In this document: piece by piece, positions 11,031-22,624 of the stretch
Position numbering within the stretch: position 1 is the stretch's first letter
Layout: each line of letters opens with the position of its first letter
Assembly (NCBI RefSeq): GCF_040939455.1
Contig: NC_134120.1
Span: 16,978,501-17,042,500 of the forward strand
From: Microcebus murinus
Taxonomy: Eukaryota; Chordata; Mammalia; Primates; Cheirogaleidae
Direction of reading: 5' to 3'
Length of the DNA stretch: 64,000 bases
Translations under genes and position numbers: made by a program
Notes under the pieces: model-generated
Databases searched by the model: none
Told to the model about the DNA's origin: nothing
What the model saw: only the letters and a program-made list of their open reading frames with translations

Positions 11031-12800
11031 GGTTTTGCTCCAGAGACACCTGGTCATCTTGGAGCCAGCAGACTGGGATCAGGATGGACAGGAGGTGGCC
11101 TGTGGGCTGGCGCCTGGCGTGGAGCAGCTGCACCCCCAGCCCCAGCAGTATTGGGGGCCCTTTTCTTGCTGCGGTCCATGGGGCTCTGCCCAGTGCCAAG
11201 TGGCCCAGCCTCCCGGCGGCCAATGTGCCTTATTTTCCACTAAGGAAATTCCCTTGAAACTCATTTGCTACTGCTGTGTTTGGTTCTTTTGCAGGGGCTC
11301 ATCCTCAGGAGTCTGTCCTCAGCCTGGCATTGGAATGAAGGTGTGAGCTGGAAGTTCGCCTCTCCAGTCTAGAGGGGGTCTCTAGGTATCTTGTGTGACA
11401 GCTGCAGCTGCTCACCCTGCGGCCACCACCCCAGCCCCAGCCCCAGCCCGTGCCCAGGGCCCATGGAGCCTCCCAACCACCCATCCCAGTTGGCCCTGTT
11501 ACAGGACCTCCAGGCCACACCCCACTGTCCTCCAAGGCACAGCTGGGGCAGGAGGGAGGGAGAGGGAGAGCAGAGATCGCCTCCTCCTGATTCAGGAATA
11601 ATGGATTCCTACAGCAAAGTCACTTGCAGGTTTGGTAGCACCTGCTCATCCGTCACTTTGGAGGGTTTATTTTCATGCAGACGTTTATCGGGACCTGCTG
11701 TGAGCTGGGCCGGCACCAAGGACCTGCTGGGGAGGGTGTGTTTCTGAAAGTCGTGCCACTAACTCCCCCGGGAACACAGATGTGGACAAGGCGGACCCAT
11801 CTTCCTCCCTACCCAGCAGGTGACAAAGTCAGGGACAGAGAGGAGGGGAGGAGAGAGGGAACATGCTACGCTTTACAGGCCTGCAGACTCCTGGCTTCTC
11901 CCCAAAGGCTCAGCCCCTTCTACCCTCCCCCTCCCCCCCCACGTGGGCTGCCAGTGAGGAGACAGGTGCCACCGCCAGGACTCCCTGCCCTGCTCCCAGA
12001 GCAAGCCTTCCCTAAGCCTCAGAAGCAGGGACATCGCAGAGGCGACTCATTCCTGTGCTTGGGAGGGGAGGGTACACTACAATGGCCCAGTGGGTGGGAC
12101 AGATGGGCAGAGAGGCAGCCCATCTGCCCAGGAGGGCTGGGGTTTGCGCGCCTCAGCCTGGCATAGCTGGGACCTGCGTCCCCCAGCGCCGGGTTCCGTC
12201 AGGAAGCAGGACCCCTGGGGTGACATAGAAGCAAGAGCCCATTGCAAGGATTTGACCACAGGGGCAGGCTTGTTTCTTCCAAGTCCGGTCATGGGCCTGA
12301 CGTCCCACGGTCAGCGTTGGGACCAGAGTGAGGTGGTGGCGTCTGCCTGGCCTGTCCCTCTCCAGGTCCCCAACCTTGCTGCCAGGAGACCTTCCTGCAG
12401 GAGGGGGTGTCCCTGCCCCAGGGCTGCACTCGCACCTGGTCACGGCTTGGAGCAGCAGAAGGAAGGGGTCCTGGGGGAGGTGGGGATACATAATATAACC
12501 CAAATATAACCCAGAGGAGGCGGAGAGCGGGGAGGGGGGTGGGGTCGGTCCCCCTGCAAAAGCAGCGGGCGTGCCTGGGCCGCATCTGCACGGACCTTCC
12601 AGGACAAGCACGCTGGGCTCCCCACGCCCCACCTGTCACACACATCTCACCCTAACTATGCCAGGAAGGGACACAGGAGCCGCTGTTCAGCTTAGCCAAG
12701 GTGACACATTGCAAAATCACCAGATATGATTTTTAGTCCAGCTACGGTTTGTTTGGTGTGGTTTTATATTTCAGGCCCTCGACTGCGTATTTCTATAGGG
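11031..12800. other. GC-rich intergenic DNA, no gene seen
   Basis: Many overlapping open frames on both strands, none with recognisable domains and all explained by high GC content. C-rich tracts occur around 11405-11460 and 11925-11942. Confidence 0.5.
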
Positions 12801-12801
12801 C

Positions 12802-12831
12802 TGTGTGTGTGTGTGTGTGAGTGTGTGTGTG
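12802..12831. repeat. (TG)n microsatellite
   Basis: Fifteen TG-type dinucleotides with one GA interruption. Confidence 0.95.
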
Positions 12832-14415
12832 GACTTCCCCTGAATGTGAACACACCTCTGCTTTTCTCAACTGATTTCCTTTGAGGATCCCTTGAAATTC
12901 AGGCAGGAAATCGAGCACCGCGGCAGGAAATCAGCTGGAAAAGAACTTGGGGTGCGTGTGTATGTCTGTGTCCACAGCCACCCCACACTGCGGGTGGGGG
13001 ACGGGGGAGGGAGAGGGGCAGAGACAACAGCAGAGCGTGAGGCTGCACATTCCGGGCTGCGATCAGTGTCCTTTCCCCACGCACCAGATGCAGATTTCAA
13101 TCAATTCAATCAATGGGCAATGTTTGCCGGCCATAAAAACAGCCCAGAGGCTGCTGGTCAGCAGCTCTAAGATGGATGACCAGTAGCCCCTGCGGTCCCA
13201 AAGGTCACCATGACTATCGCCTTAAAATGTAATCTGTGCCGGCCCCCCGCCCTGCTCTCAGTCGCAGCCTGGCCGATGGCCTTCGGGGATTGCGGGCCTG
13301 GCAGTCTGTCTGTCCATCCTCCCCAGCCCGGGCCTGGTGCCGCTGTCTTGGCAGGCAGAGAGAAGCACATTTCTCCACCCTCCCCGCCCCCCGTGGCATC
13401 CTGCAGGTGGCTGCAAAAGAGCTAGGGCTGCTGTTTCGCTTTCAACCCCACTGCCCCTTTGCATTAAGCAAGCCCTCACTTCCGTAGGTGTCATTGCCTT
13501 TCAATTTGTCATGGGGAGAAAAGATGGTGGTGCCAACCCTCTGGCCCCCCTGAGTGACAGGTGAAGGGGCACGTGGTTCTTGCCCTTCACGGCCGGCCGT
13601 GGGCTCTCTCATTCATCTGGCCCTTCCCTTCCTCCTCCTTCCTCCTTTACAATCTACGATCTTTATAATCTATGATCACCTCCTACGTTTTCACCCAGAC
13701 ACTCTCTCCTGGGCCTTCCTGCTCCAGGCTGGGCATGCAGCAGAGCATGTAGCATCTTAGAGCCTCGCCAGCTCAGCTCCCAAGAGTTCTTCCCCCTCCC
13801 TGCTCATCGTCCAAGGAAAGCCAGATTTCTCCTCCCCGTCTTTGGACCACTGGTCTCGTTAATTTTTCCCACCTCCTGTGTTGCATTCGGGCAGCGCCTA
13901 AGCATGAGAAATGCCTGGTGAGCACTTGGTGAGTCGCACCGTCTCCCGGAGAGGGCCGCTTCCTTCCTGTCTGCTGTCGCTGGCTGGTTGCTTGGGGTTG
14001 CGGACTCGACAGCAGGATCTTTCTACTGGGAAGCAGCTTCCTTTCACAAATCATCGCAGTTTGGCTACTTAATGGTCGACGTGACACCAGAAGATGCAGT
14101 ATTTCCCAAAAGTCAGGAAGCAAATAAATTATTACAGTTTAAAAATGAATCTATTTATTGATCTCCTTCCTTTACACTATTAATGCTAATTGTTTTTCAT
14201 GGTGCCTGCATTTGGGATTCATCGAAATGCATTCTTAACGAATTTCCAAACACAAAAATTATAGCAGGATAACAGACAGCGCCAAATCATTCTACCATTT
14301 CTCAAAGGCCTTGTGCTCCAAAGGGCCCTGGCAACATGGAGGCGTCTGCGTTTGCCTGTGAGATTTCAGATATCGCTGCTAACAGCAATAGACGAGTGGG
14401 TGGACGTTACACCTG
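12832..14415. other. Intergenic, possible conserved non-coding DNA
   Basis: No gene recognised. Two stretches look non-repetitive and constrained: 13090-13225 (direct CAATCAAT-type motifs, an ATAAAAA run, and GGTCACCATGACT at 13203-13215, a near-palindromic nuclear-receptor half-site pair) and 14110-14330 (AT-rich, with ATTAATGCTAATTG and ATTCATCGAAATGCATT). Constraint is inferred from sequence character only. Confidence 0.4.
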
Positions 14416-14419
14416 GCTG

Positions 14420-14610
14420 CATTGTTTGATCACCTACTGTGTGCCAGGCTCTGGGACAGGTTGTTTGCAAACATTGTTTTGTCGAATCTTCACAACAGCG
14501 CTGAGGTCAGTTTTATCATTCCCACTTTTATTTTTTAAGAAACTAACCAAAGAGGTTCACACCCCTATCAAGTGGAAGAACCCGAATACAAGCCCGATTC
14601 CATCTGGCTC
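14420..14610 (-). repeat. MIR SINE, reverse orientation
   Basis: CACCTACTGTGTGCCAGGCT, CTGGGACAGG, CGAATCTTCACAACAGCGCT and TTTTATCATTCCCACTTTTA match a reverse MIR. Confidence 0.75.
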
Positions 14611-15875
14611 TAACGTGCGCACTCCTTCCCCTTGGCACTGCCCACGCTGAGCTGGTAGCACGTGGCGGCAGGTTGGTTCCAGGGGACGTGCTCCCTCTTT
14701 CTGCCTGTCGGTCCCACTCAGAGTAAACCATGAGCCTTCCTGCCAGAGGAGCCCGAGTCACAGCATATTCCTCACCCCTGGGGTTGGTCTGTCCTCTCTT
14801 GACTGTCGAATCAGACAAAAGGCACCACTGTGCCCTCTTGTCTCTCTTGGACCAGAGGAGACCGTTCTGTCTCCCCTTATTCTTCCGTAGTAATATCCGA
14901 GCGAGACACAGGGCTCCTGCTAAACACTACATTTCCCAGGGTTCCTTGCAGCTAGCTGCAGCCATGCCACTAAGAGGACGGGAGCTGACTTGATGTGCGC
15001 CAAGTATAAGTTTGCCTCTAAAGGAAGGAAAGTTTTTCTTCCCATCTTCCTGCCGTCTGGAATTCAGATCTGAGGATTGGAGCTAAAGCAGCCATCACAC
15101 CCCGCTCTGGGGCACTCTGGTTCCACCTGCCCCCCACCCGCCCAGGACCCCACGGGTACACATGGCATCCTCAACGACCAGAGCGACATGAGGCCCTGAT
15201 GGCTCTGCATTCACTAGCGAGTCCACCTTTCTGAGGCTGAAACAAGGTCTCCTTCTACCACAAATAGAGCAAAAAAAAAGGACGCCTGCCATGTTCTTAG
15301 CTGGCCGGGAGTTCAATTCACCGGGAACTTTGAATCCATTCAATTCTGGTCACGGATGAGTTGACTTCAGCTCCCAGTGTATAAAAGAACTGTTGAGAAA
15401 CAGAGCATTGAACTTGGAGTGAGGATACGAGGATTCTGAGCCCAGATTTTCAGGGATTTTAGTCCTTTCCCCAGGATTGGCTTAGCTTATGCCTGCTGTC
15501 CTGGTGTAATTATTTACTATTCCAACTTTCACTCTCAGAAGTGTCCCAGTTAGGAAAAGAAACTATATGGTCACCATATGTCGTGATTATCTAGTTGAAC
15601 CTCTTTGTCTTTCAAGGAAAGAAAAGAAGTCCCAGAGAGGTGGAGTAAGTGGCCTAAGGCCACACAGCACTTCAGTAGCAGCGTCTCCAGAGGCTGCGGT
15701 ACTATTCCTGGGGGGACCATTTTTAGCCATTGGGTTGGGCTTTGGTGGTGGTGCCTTCCCCCCTAGTTCTCAGTTCCATCCTGGGCTAATTTCTCTGGGG
15801 CTTGGTCTTGCTCCTTGCAATGGAAGGAGTTGCTCTGTCTCTGTCATCTCCCTCCAGGACGGCTACAGTGACTTC
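14611..15875. other. Intergenic with undefined old repeat fragments
   Basis: No gene recognised. 14915-15090 (ACATTTCCCAGGGTTCCTTG onwards) has the look of an old interspersed element whose family I cannot assign. 15560-15710 includes AGAGAGGTGGAGTAAGTGGC and AAGGCCACACAGCACTTCAG, a probable reverse MIR remnant. Confidence 0.4.
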
Positions 15876-15879
15876 CTGC

Positions 15880-16320
15880 TTGATTTTTCCATGCTCATTC
15901 TTTCTCCTCTCTAACCTCACGCACCAGCCCGTTTCCTCACAACACAGACTTCACCACGTCCTCTTCCTGCTGACCACCGCATGCACGGCAGTCCCTGCTA
16001 GCCCGGGACGCCCTGCGTGACTTGGCTTCTCTTACAAACCCCTCCTCTTGTCCACCCATGCCACCTGGCCGTGCTAGCTCTGGTTGCACTTCTTCAACAG
16101 AGCCATGCTCCTTCCTGGCACCGGGACGTTGCACATGTTTTTCGCTTGGCCTGAAACATCGCTCCCCCTTTCCCCTCTTGCTTATAACTACAGCTTCACG
16201 TCTGTCTCGCCCGCTGGCACGTCAGCTCCGCAGGGCAGGAGCCGGGTCTGTCGGGTTCACAGTTTCATCCTGGGTGCTCCTAAATGCCAAGCACCAAGGG
16301 CAATCAACACAGACGGGATG
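15880..16320 (+). mobile_element. L2 LINE 3' end
   Basis: L2-type 3' end: TCTCCTCTCTAACCTCACGC, a TGGCCGTGCTAGCTCTGG region, GGACGTTGCACATGTTTTTC, GCTTGGCCTGAAACATCGCT and a GCAGGGCAGGAGCCGGGTCT terminus. Decayed. Confidence 0.65.
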
Positions 16321-16945
16321 AATTAGAGAATTCCTTGTAGTCCCCACATTCTGATTCTATAGTTAAGGAACCACTGGAGCCACCCAGGCCCCAGGGATAT
16401 GGAATTTTCCCCAAATCTGATTCCTCAAGACTTTTGCCTAGGATGGGAAGAAACATATTACTGGAAAGAGTAACCTTACAGGATAAGTTATATGTCAAAT
16501 GAAATATCCTGAATCCCACATCTCAACACACTACCCTCAACTTGAAGTGGTTCTTACACTGCCTTTTTTTTTTTTATTGCAACCTACCATGTTCGTGGAA
16601 TTAATCATCTGGTCAAGCTCCCTCAAACAAAAACAAAACAAACCATAAGATAAAACCACACTGGCCTTCTTCACCATAGCTCTTCAACCCCTTCACCATG
16701 CAGGTGGGAAACTGAGCTCCCAGAGAGGGTACAAGTTTGCCTTAGGATCAGGCCTTGGGCTCCGGGCTCCTGCCTGCCAAGCTGCTGATGTCCAGCTCTG
16801 GGGCACTTCCTGGGGGAGCAACATAGCCCAGTGCACCCCACTGCGAGAGCCCTGGGCTTCCTCCTTAACAGCACATTGGATGGTGGTTCCCATCCCCAGC
16901 CGGCCCGGGTCAACTCCTGCGGGATTCCACATAGACTCCAGCCAC

Positions 16946-17095
16946 GTGCTGCTCAAACCTGGGGTGCACACACATCACCCCAGGAGCCTGTCAAAATGCA
17001 GATGGGGACCCAGGAGGCCTGGGGTGGGGCCTGGGAGTCTGCATTTCTAATCAGCTGCCAGAGGCTGCTGCTGGTGCCTGGACCACACTGCGTGG
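16946..17095 (+). mobile_element. MER20/MER5-type hAT fragment
   Basis: GGTGCACACACATCACCCCA, GGAGCCTGTCAAAATGCAGA and GAGTCTGCATTTCTAATCAG followed by GACCACACTGCG fit the MER20/MER5 group of small hAT elements. It lies directly before a MaLR LTR. Confidence 0.6.
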
Positions 17096-17121
17096 TACGG
17101 CTCCAGGTCAGGGACAGTCAC

Positions 17122-17488
17122 TGCTGTGGTCTGAAAGTCTGTGTTCCCCCAAAACATGTACGTTAGAACTAATCGGCAATGCCATCCATCGTATTAGGAG
17201 GGGAGGCCACTGGGAGGTGATTAGGTTATGCGGGCAGAGCCTCCTCATACATGAGATTAGGGCCCTTAGAAACGAGGCCCAGGGAGCTCCCTTGTCCCTA
17301 CATCATGTGAGGACATGGCGAGATGATGCCATCCATGACCAGGAAGGGTGCCCTTGCCAGACAGCAAATCTGCCGGTGCTTTGATCATGGCCTTCCCAGC
17401 CTCCAGAACCATAGGAAATACATTTCTGTTCTTTAACAAGCCACCCCATCTATGGTTTTTTTGTTATAGCAGCTGAATGGACTAAGAC
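17122..17488 (+). mobile_element. MaLR solo LTR (MST type)
   Basis: Runs from TGCTGTGGTCTGAAAG to GACTAAGACTG and contains the MST LTR hallmarks: GGCCACTGGGAGGTGATTAG, a CCTTAGAAACGAGGCCCAGG segment, CATGTGAGGACATGGCGAGA, TGACCAGGAAGGGTGCCCTT, CTTCCCAGCCTCCAGAACC and TTGTTATAGCAGCTGAATGG. No internal retroviral sequence is attached, so this is a solo LTR of an ancient ERVL-MaLR. Confidence 0.85.
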
Positions 17489-18031
17489 TGCCATCATCCT
17501 CTATAAAGGCCCAGATAAATACATATTTTAGGCTTTGTTTGTGGGATAAGAGGCAAAATTGAGAATAAATTACATGGTTACTTATGCAACAAAAGAGAAA
17601 ACAAACTTGCTCAAAATTTTGATTGATGAAATTCAAAACATCACAATAATTGAATTCAATTTTATTAACATTTGTAATGCAGGTCTACTAATGAAAAGAG
17701 TGAAATTCCTTTTCGGGGAGGGAATGATAGCAATGACTTCGGTAAGGGCCAAATCATTCTAAGCAGGTTTGCAGCGTGAGGAATTTAGACTGTACCCCTT
17801 CTACCGGGCCTCCCTTTGTTATCTAATGCTGTGTGTTATAAATGGCAAGTCTCAGGAAACGAAACACAACGAGAATTGTTTTAAGCACAATTCTGAGCTG
17901 CCAATGAAACTTAGCCTTTGTCTTCAAGAAATAGGTCCAATGTGACATTGCAGCTTTGCATTTTGGGGCCAGGTTTTTGATGGACACGTCTGAAGTAATT
18001 CAGCCTACCACCCGGCCCACGGTGGACACGT
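17489..18031. other. AT-rich intergenic, no gene seen
   Basis: Unique-looking AT-rich sequence; nothing identified. Confidence 0.4.
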
Positions 18032-18063
18032 GGGGTGGCGGCGTTAGGGGGTGGCGGCGTTAG
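18032..18063. repeat. Perfect 16-bp tandem duplication
   Basis: GGGGTGGCGGCGTTAG is present twice in direct succession (18032-18047 and 18048-18063). It lies in a small CpG-containing patch. Confidence 0.9.
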
Positions 18064-18369
18064 GAGGCGCCGTCAATGCAGTCCACACAGGTGGTTCTCA
18101 CTCCGGGGGTCATGTCCCTGACCAAGGCACCGCCAGGTGTAAATTGAATCTGATTTCCCCGCAGCAGCGACACTGCGGTGTGGGACCGGGTGACTGTGGA
18201 AGGATGTCGCAGGTGAGGGAACAGCGGGAGGGGAAGAGTCGAGGTGTGAACACGGATGGCATGTTCCAGGAATGCGAGCGGTCTGAGCAGGCAGGGCTGT
18301 TGGCTACCTGTCGCCCCCCTCCTCGACACTTCAGCTCGTTAACTCTTCCGGCTCCTGCCTTTCAAACAT

Positions 18370-18720
18370 CCCCAAGCCCTTCCTGTCGGCGTCCACTGCA
18401 CCCACGGTGGTGTGAGTTCTCAGAGTCTCTCGATTAGACTTGCAGCCGTCACCTACCTGCCTCCCTCTCACAATTCTCTCCATTTTAAACACTGGTGTGC
18501 GCCCTCCCACCAGGGTTAGCCGAGACACGGGACCCTTGTCTCCCTTAAAATCATTGAGAACTCCCTGGACCTCACAGGAAGAAGCCTAACTACGTCCACT
18601 GGCTACGAAGATCCACACTGGCCTCGGCTCACAGGCCTGGGACCATTTTGTGCCGCGTCCCTGCGCACCGCACAGGCTGTTTTCAAGTGTCGGCGGCACG
18701 CGGCTCACCCAGTGGGGAAG
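18370..18720 (+). mobile_element. L2 LINE fragment
   Basis: Diverged L2 3' segment pattern, including CACCTACCTGCCTCCCTCTC, CACAGGAAGAAGCCTAACTA and GATCCACACTGGCCTCGGCT. Boundaries approximate. Confidence 0.45.
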
Positions 18721-19379
18721 CTCATCGAATCACGTCACAAGGAGTTGGAGGTGGACGCCTGCAGGGATGGAGCTTCTAGAAGCCCTGTGACGTCACCCCA
18801 GTGAGTTGGCGTGAGCCTAGGGGTTTCCAGCATGGGCCCAAGATGGCTCAGGTAGTCCTAGGTATCGCAGACTCACACAGATATGGCCATGATAGAAACT
18901 TCTGGAATGTCTCATTTTATCCAGGAGGAAGAGCGCCTTCTCTCAGCTCATTGGCCAGATGACACGCAAGGCCTCAGCTATACCACGAGGTGCTGAATCA
19001 GCACCATGGCCTGAGGAACCTCAGTCATTAACCAAGCTCCCATCCCCAAGGCTGACGAGAGTCTCCGGCCTGACGCATGGTCACGTGGCGTGAAGGACAG
19101 AGCCGAACCCAGGCCTAGCACCAGGGAATAAAGGGGAAAATGGCACCGGGGAAGCGGTTGCCTGCGATTGCTGTTCCTTGAAAACACCATCCATTGTCAC
19201 AGCCCCGTGCCTTCAGTCATGTCACCCCTGAATGTTCTTCCACCCTGGGCAACCCCTGTTCATCCTCAAGGCCCAGACACGATGCCACCATCCCTGCAAT
19301 GCCACTGTGCAGGAGGCTCCACCATGGGCGGCCTGCAGGAGCCCAGCACGGCTCCAGACGACAGCCTGCAAGGGCCTCC
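18721..19379. other. Intergenic, no gene seen
   Basis: No gene recognised. The right half could be the 5' part of the MaLR LTR that follows. Confidence 0.35.
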
Positions 19380-19647
19380 AGGGACAGCCAGCGGGAGACG
19401 GAGGCCCTCAGTCCCACAGCCAGAAGGAAGTGACTTCTGCCAATGACAACATGAGCTTGGAAGCGACTTCTCTCCCACACAAGCCTCAGGTGAGGCCCCG
19501 GCCCCAGCCAACACCTGACCACTGCCTGGGAGGAACCTGGAGGCCGAGGCCCCCTGGACTCAGAAGCTGTAATGTCACATGCGTGTGTTGTTCTTAACCA
19601 CGAAGTTTGCAGTAATATTGTTACACAGAATAGAAAATTAGCACACC
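19380..19647 (+). mobile_element. MLT1-type MaLR LTR (3' part)
   Basis: CCTCAGTCCCACAGCCAGAA, CTGCCAATGACAACATGAGC, TTGGAAGCGACTTCTC and the diagnostic end TTGTTCTTAACCACGAAGTT then GCAGTAATATTGTTACACAG and AATAGAAAATTAGCACA match an MLT1 LTR. Confidence 0.75.
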
Positions 19648-19679
19648 CTGTTTTCCCCAACCCATTCTCCACACTGCAG

Positions 19680-20150
19680 CCCAGTGTTTGCCAGCTACAC
19701 CATCTCACACCTGCCAGCTTATAGCCTGCGAGTTGCAATGGCTTCTGAGCCCCCAAGAGCACCCTTGATCACCATCTAGGAGATTCTATCCCATCCGAGG
19801 CTCCACACTCTGGCAACACCGGGCTGGCACCTGCAGTGGCTCCCCTCTGCCTCTGGTACCACACACATGCTCTTTCCTTTTCTAGAAGCTCTTCCCTTTC
19901 CCAGCTGCTCTTCAGATATCAGCTCCTCCTGTCCCTTCGGAGACCTCCCTAGGACCTCGCCCACCCATCCCTGGGCCACTGGGCCTCAGCCCTCTCCTTG
20001 TTCCCTTCCTTCCTCGTGTTGCAATCTGTGGCTGGTTTAGCCCCGTCCTAGCCCACTCGAACTGTGTGCCCCACAGGGACAGGCATCAGGATCGTCGCAT
20101 CCCCACTGCGACCCCAGCATCTAGGTCTCTGCCTGACGCGCGGTGCACGT
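19680..20150 (+). mobile_element. L2 LINE 3' end
   Basis: GCACCTGCAGTGGCTCCCCT, TAGAAGCTCTTCCCTTTCCC, CAGATATCAGCTCCTCCTGT, CGGAGACCTCCCTAGGACC and a GACCCCAGCATCTAGGTCTC terminus follow the L2 3' consensus. Confidence 0.7.
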
Positions 20151-20329
20151 CCACTGGATGTTCACCAACGAGCCTCCGCCAGAACGAGTATGCCCGGTGA
20201 CTGTCTGCCTCCACGTCCCAGTACTCTCCGGCCAGAGGAGACATTCCCAGGGCTGGACACTTGTCCCCTTCCTCTGTCCCTTTATCTTCTGGGCTCCTAT
20301 TTTGTGCTTCGGGCTCGGGCCACGATCCC

Positions 20330-20530
20330 GAGAATGACGGCTCTGGGGACCAGGGCTGGCAGAGGACACAAGACGGATCAGGGATCAGTGGAACTCCGGC
20401 GGCTGGGACCCAGGACGGCCGCCCAGAGCCCGGTGCCTGCGGACGCTGCCCGGCGTCTGGTGAGCGCGGCCTCGAGTGCGCCTGCGCTAAGCCCCGGGAC
20501 GGCAGGCTGCGAGCGCGCACGCGCAGTACA
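20330..20530 (+). promoter_or_regulatory. Small CpG-dense patch with NRF1-type motif
   Basis: About 22 CpG dinucleotides lie in roughly 190 bases, far above the flanking DNA. CGCGCACGCGCA at 20514-20525 is an exact match to the NRF1 consensus YGCGCAYGCGCR, and TGCGCCTGCGCT at 20477-20488 is a one-base variant at the centre. CTG|GTGAGC at 20459/20460 resembles a plus-strand 5' splice site. CpG retention suggests germline hypomethylation and so a possible promoter. A transcript from it would head toward the WDR7 3' end. No downstream exon can be proven from sequence alone. The alternative is a chance GC patch or an unusual repeat. Confidence 0.4.
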
Positions 20531-21350
20531 TATAATGGGCTTCGCAACCTACACATTAGCTAGATAGCTTTTGAGATGCATAAACGATGTGAGTGCCTGG
20601 GCTGTATTAATTTAGTCCTCTCTCTAGAAAAGCCTGGAAAATAATAGGCATTCAATAAGTCATTGTGGAATAAATAAATGAAGATTGAATTTTGAGGTCC
20701 TTGGTTTTTTATTGAGGTCAATATGAGAATAAAGCATGTCTCTCCGGCTATTATAACTCTGGCCTTGGCAATATCGTCCGTCAATGGAGGGGAAGGAGCA
20801 CTTTGGATGTCAGTCCTGCTCCCTGACCGTGCCGGCCGTGCAACCTTAGGCCAGCCACCTAACCTGGCGGGGTACCGGTTTTCTAACCTGTAGAAGGTGG
20901 GCTAACCTCTCAGCATCACTGAAAGACTTAAATGCAATTACATGTGTCAAAAGCCTAACATGGTCGCAAAAAGCCTCTGGACCCTTAGAGAGCGACCCTT
21001 CCACTTGTCAGAAAAGAGACCTAAGATGTGTTCATCATGCAGCCACAGCCTGGCACACACTGCAATGCCGAAGCTAGGGCTAAGGGAGATGAGTGAGTAT
21101 GGTGGTGTATTCTGGTTTGCTCTAGAAAGTTCTGGCATGTTCCATTTCCTGGAGTGATATCATCTGGGATAGGGGAGCTAAGGCTTTGTAAACCCAGCAC
21201 GTGACAGTGGGGACCAGAGTGGCCCTGTACTGGCAAAGGTGCTCTTGGGTGAATCCCACCAAGTGGAGAAAATAAGTTTTGTAGTATTTCTGTTCAAATC
21301 CCATAGATGACAAATCCTAAAACTTTGGTTTCTGACTCCATTTTAAAAAT

Positions 21351-21642
21351 CGGGCCTGGCACGGTGGCTCACGCTTGTAATCCTAGCACTCTGGGAGGCC
21401 GAGACAGGAGGACTGCCTGAGGCCAGGAGTTTGAGACCAGCCTGAGCAAGAGTGAGACCCTATCTCTACAAAAAATACAAAAATAAGCTGAGAGTGGTGG
21501 CATATGCCTGTAGTCCCAGCTACTCTGGAGGCTGAGGCAGGAGGATCACTGAGCCCAGGAGTTTGAGGCTGCATTGAGCTATGACGATGCCACTGCACTC
21601 CAGTCTGGGCGCGAGACCCTGTCTCAAAAAAAGAAAAAAACC
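21351..21642 (+). mobile_element. Alu SINE (J-like, strepsirrhine)
   Basis: Full dimeric Alu: GGCACGGTGGCTCACGCTTG, TTTGAGACCAGCCTGAGCAA, an A-rich linker, the right arm with GCTACTCTGGAGGCTGAGGC and TGCCACTGCACTCCAGTCTG, and a short A-rich tail. The 'CCTGAGCAAGAGTGAGACCC' wording is typical of older and strepsirrhine Alus. Confidence 0.95.
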
Positions 21643-21913
21643 ACCTGAAGTTTCAGGAGTGTGTTTTATATATATTAGTGACTCTCAATTTATTAACTAA
21701 ATGTCTCCCTGGAGAAGAGTAGCCAAAGGAAGAGGAGGTACCAGCAAAAGCAGCCTGGAGAGCAGGCCCGAGAGAAGACGCCCCATGCAGGAGGGGAGAG
21801 AGCAGTTCCGGGCGGCTGGCGGTGGCACCAAATGCTCTTGCATCATCAATGAAACGAGGGCCGATTGCTACAAATCAAATTCCCCTTTCCCAAAGACATC
21901 CATTTTATAAGAG

Positions 21914-21940
21914 GAAAAACAAAACAAAACAAAACAAAAA
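21914..21940. repeat. (CAAAA)n short tandem repeat
   Basis: About five CAAAA-type units. Confidence 0.9.
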
Positions 21941-22254
21941 CCTGGTTCCTGAGTTCTCATACAATCACGGTGTGGAATGAAGCATGTTTTAAAACTCACA
22001 TTTTAACTCAAATATTTCATGGTAAAAAGAGTCCTGTTACAACTGAGAATTAACGTAATTGCAGTCCTTTTAAAATTTGGCACAATGACCGTAAATCCAA
22101 AGTGAACAGAGAACGCCTTACATGAACTAAACCCCTTTCTGCCCCACCACATTTCCTTCTGTTTCTAGAGAGGGCAGCGGATAGCCAGGGATGGCTTGGT
22201 CCTCACCTGTCGCATGACAGACACCAGAGGGAGAGAGAAAGCTGGATCTTGAAA

Positions 22255-22445
22255 ACAAAGTCTGGGTTCGTTATGTCAGATTCGCCTTTATCAGTTGTGT
22301 GATTTTGGCTACCTGTCTTTGTGACCTGCAATATTTTCGTTTGTGAAAGGGAGGTAATTCATGGCTTTTAGGATTAAGAGTTAAGAAGCATAACGAATGC
22401 ACCTAGTATGGTATCTGGTACAAAACAAGTGCTCAGAAATACCAT
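22255..22445 (+). repeat. MIR SINE (diverged)
   Basis: TATCAGTTGTGTGATTTTGG, GCTACCTGTCTTTGTGACC, TTTGTGAAAGGGAGGTAATT and GGTATCTGGTACAAAACAAG with GTGCTCAGAAAT follow the plus MIR order. Confidence 0.65.
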
Positions 22446-22624
22446 CTCCCTTCTGGCTTTCCTCTTCACTTTCTAAAAGTGAGCACTTTGATCTGGTTGA
22501 AGAAAGGAAAAAAAAAAAACCCACGAAGGAAAAGAATTAATGGAAAAGCGCATTTTCCTATAACATGGAAGGAGGAAACGAAGAGGGCCCGAAAAATATC
22601 ATAATTATACCGTAAGAGGATAAG

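Noticed and set aside
20064..20567. 167-codon plus-strand and 156-codon minus-strand frames over an L2 end and the CpG patch
   Set aside because: They overlap each other, cross a repeat boundary and show no known motif; explained by high GC.
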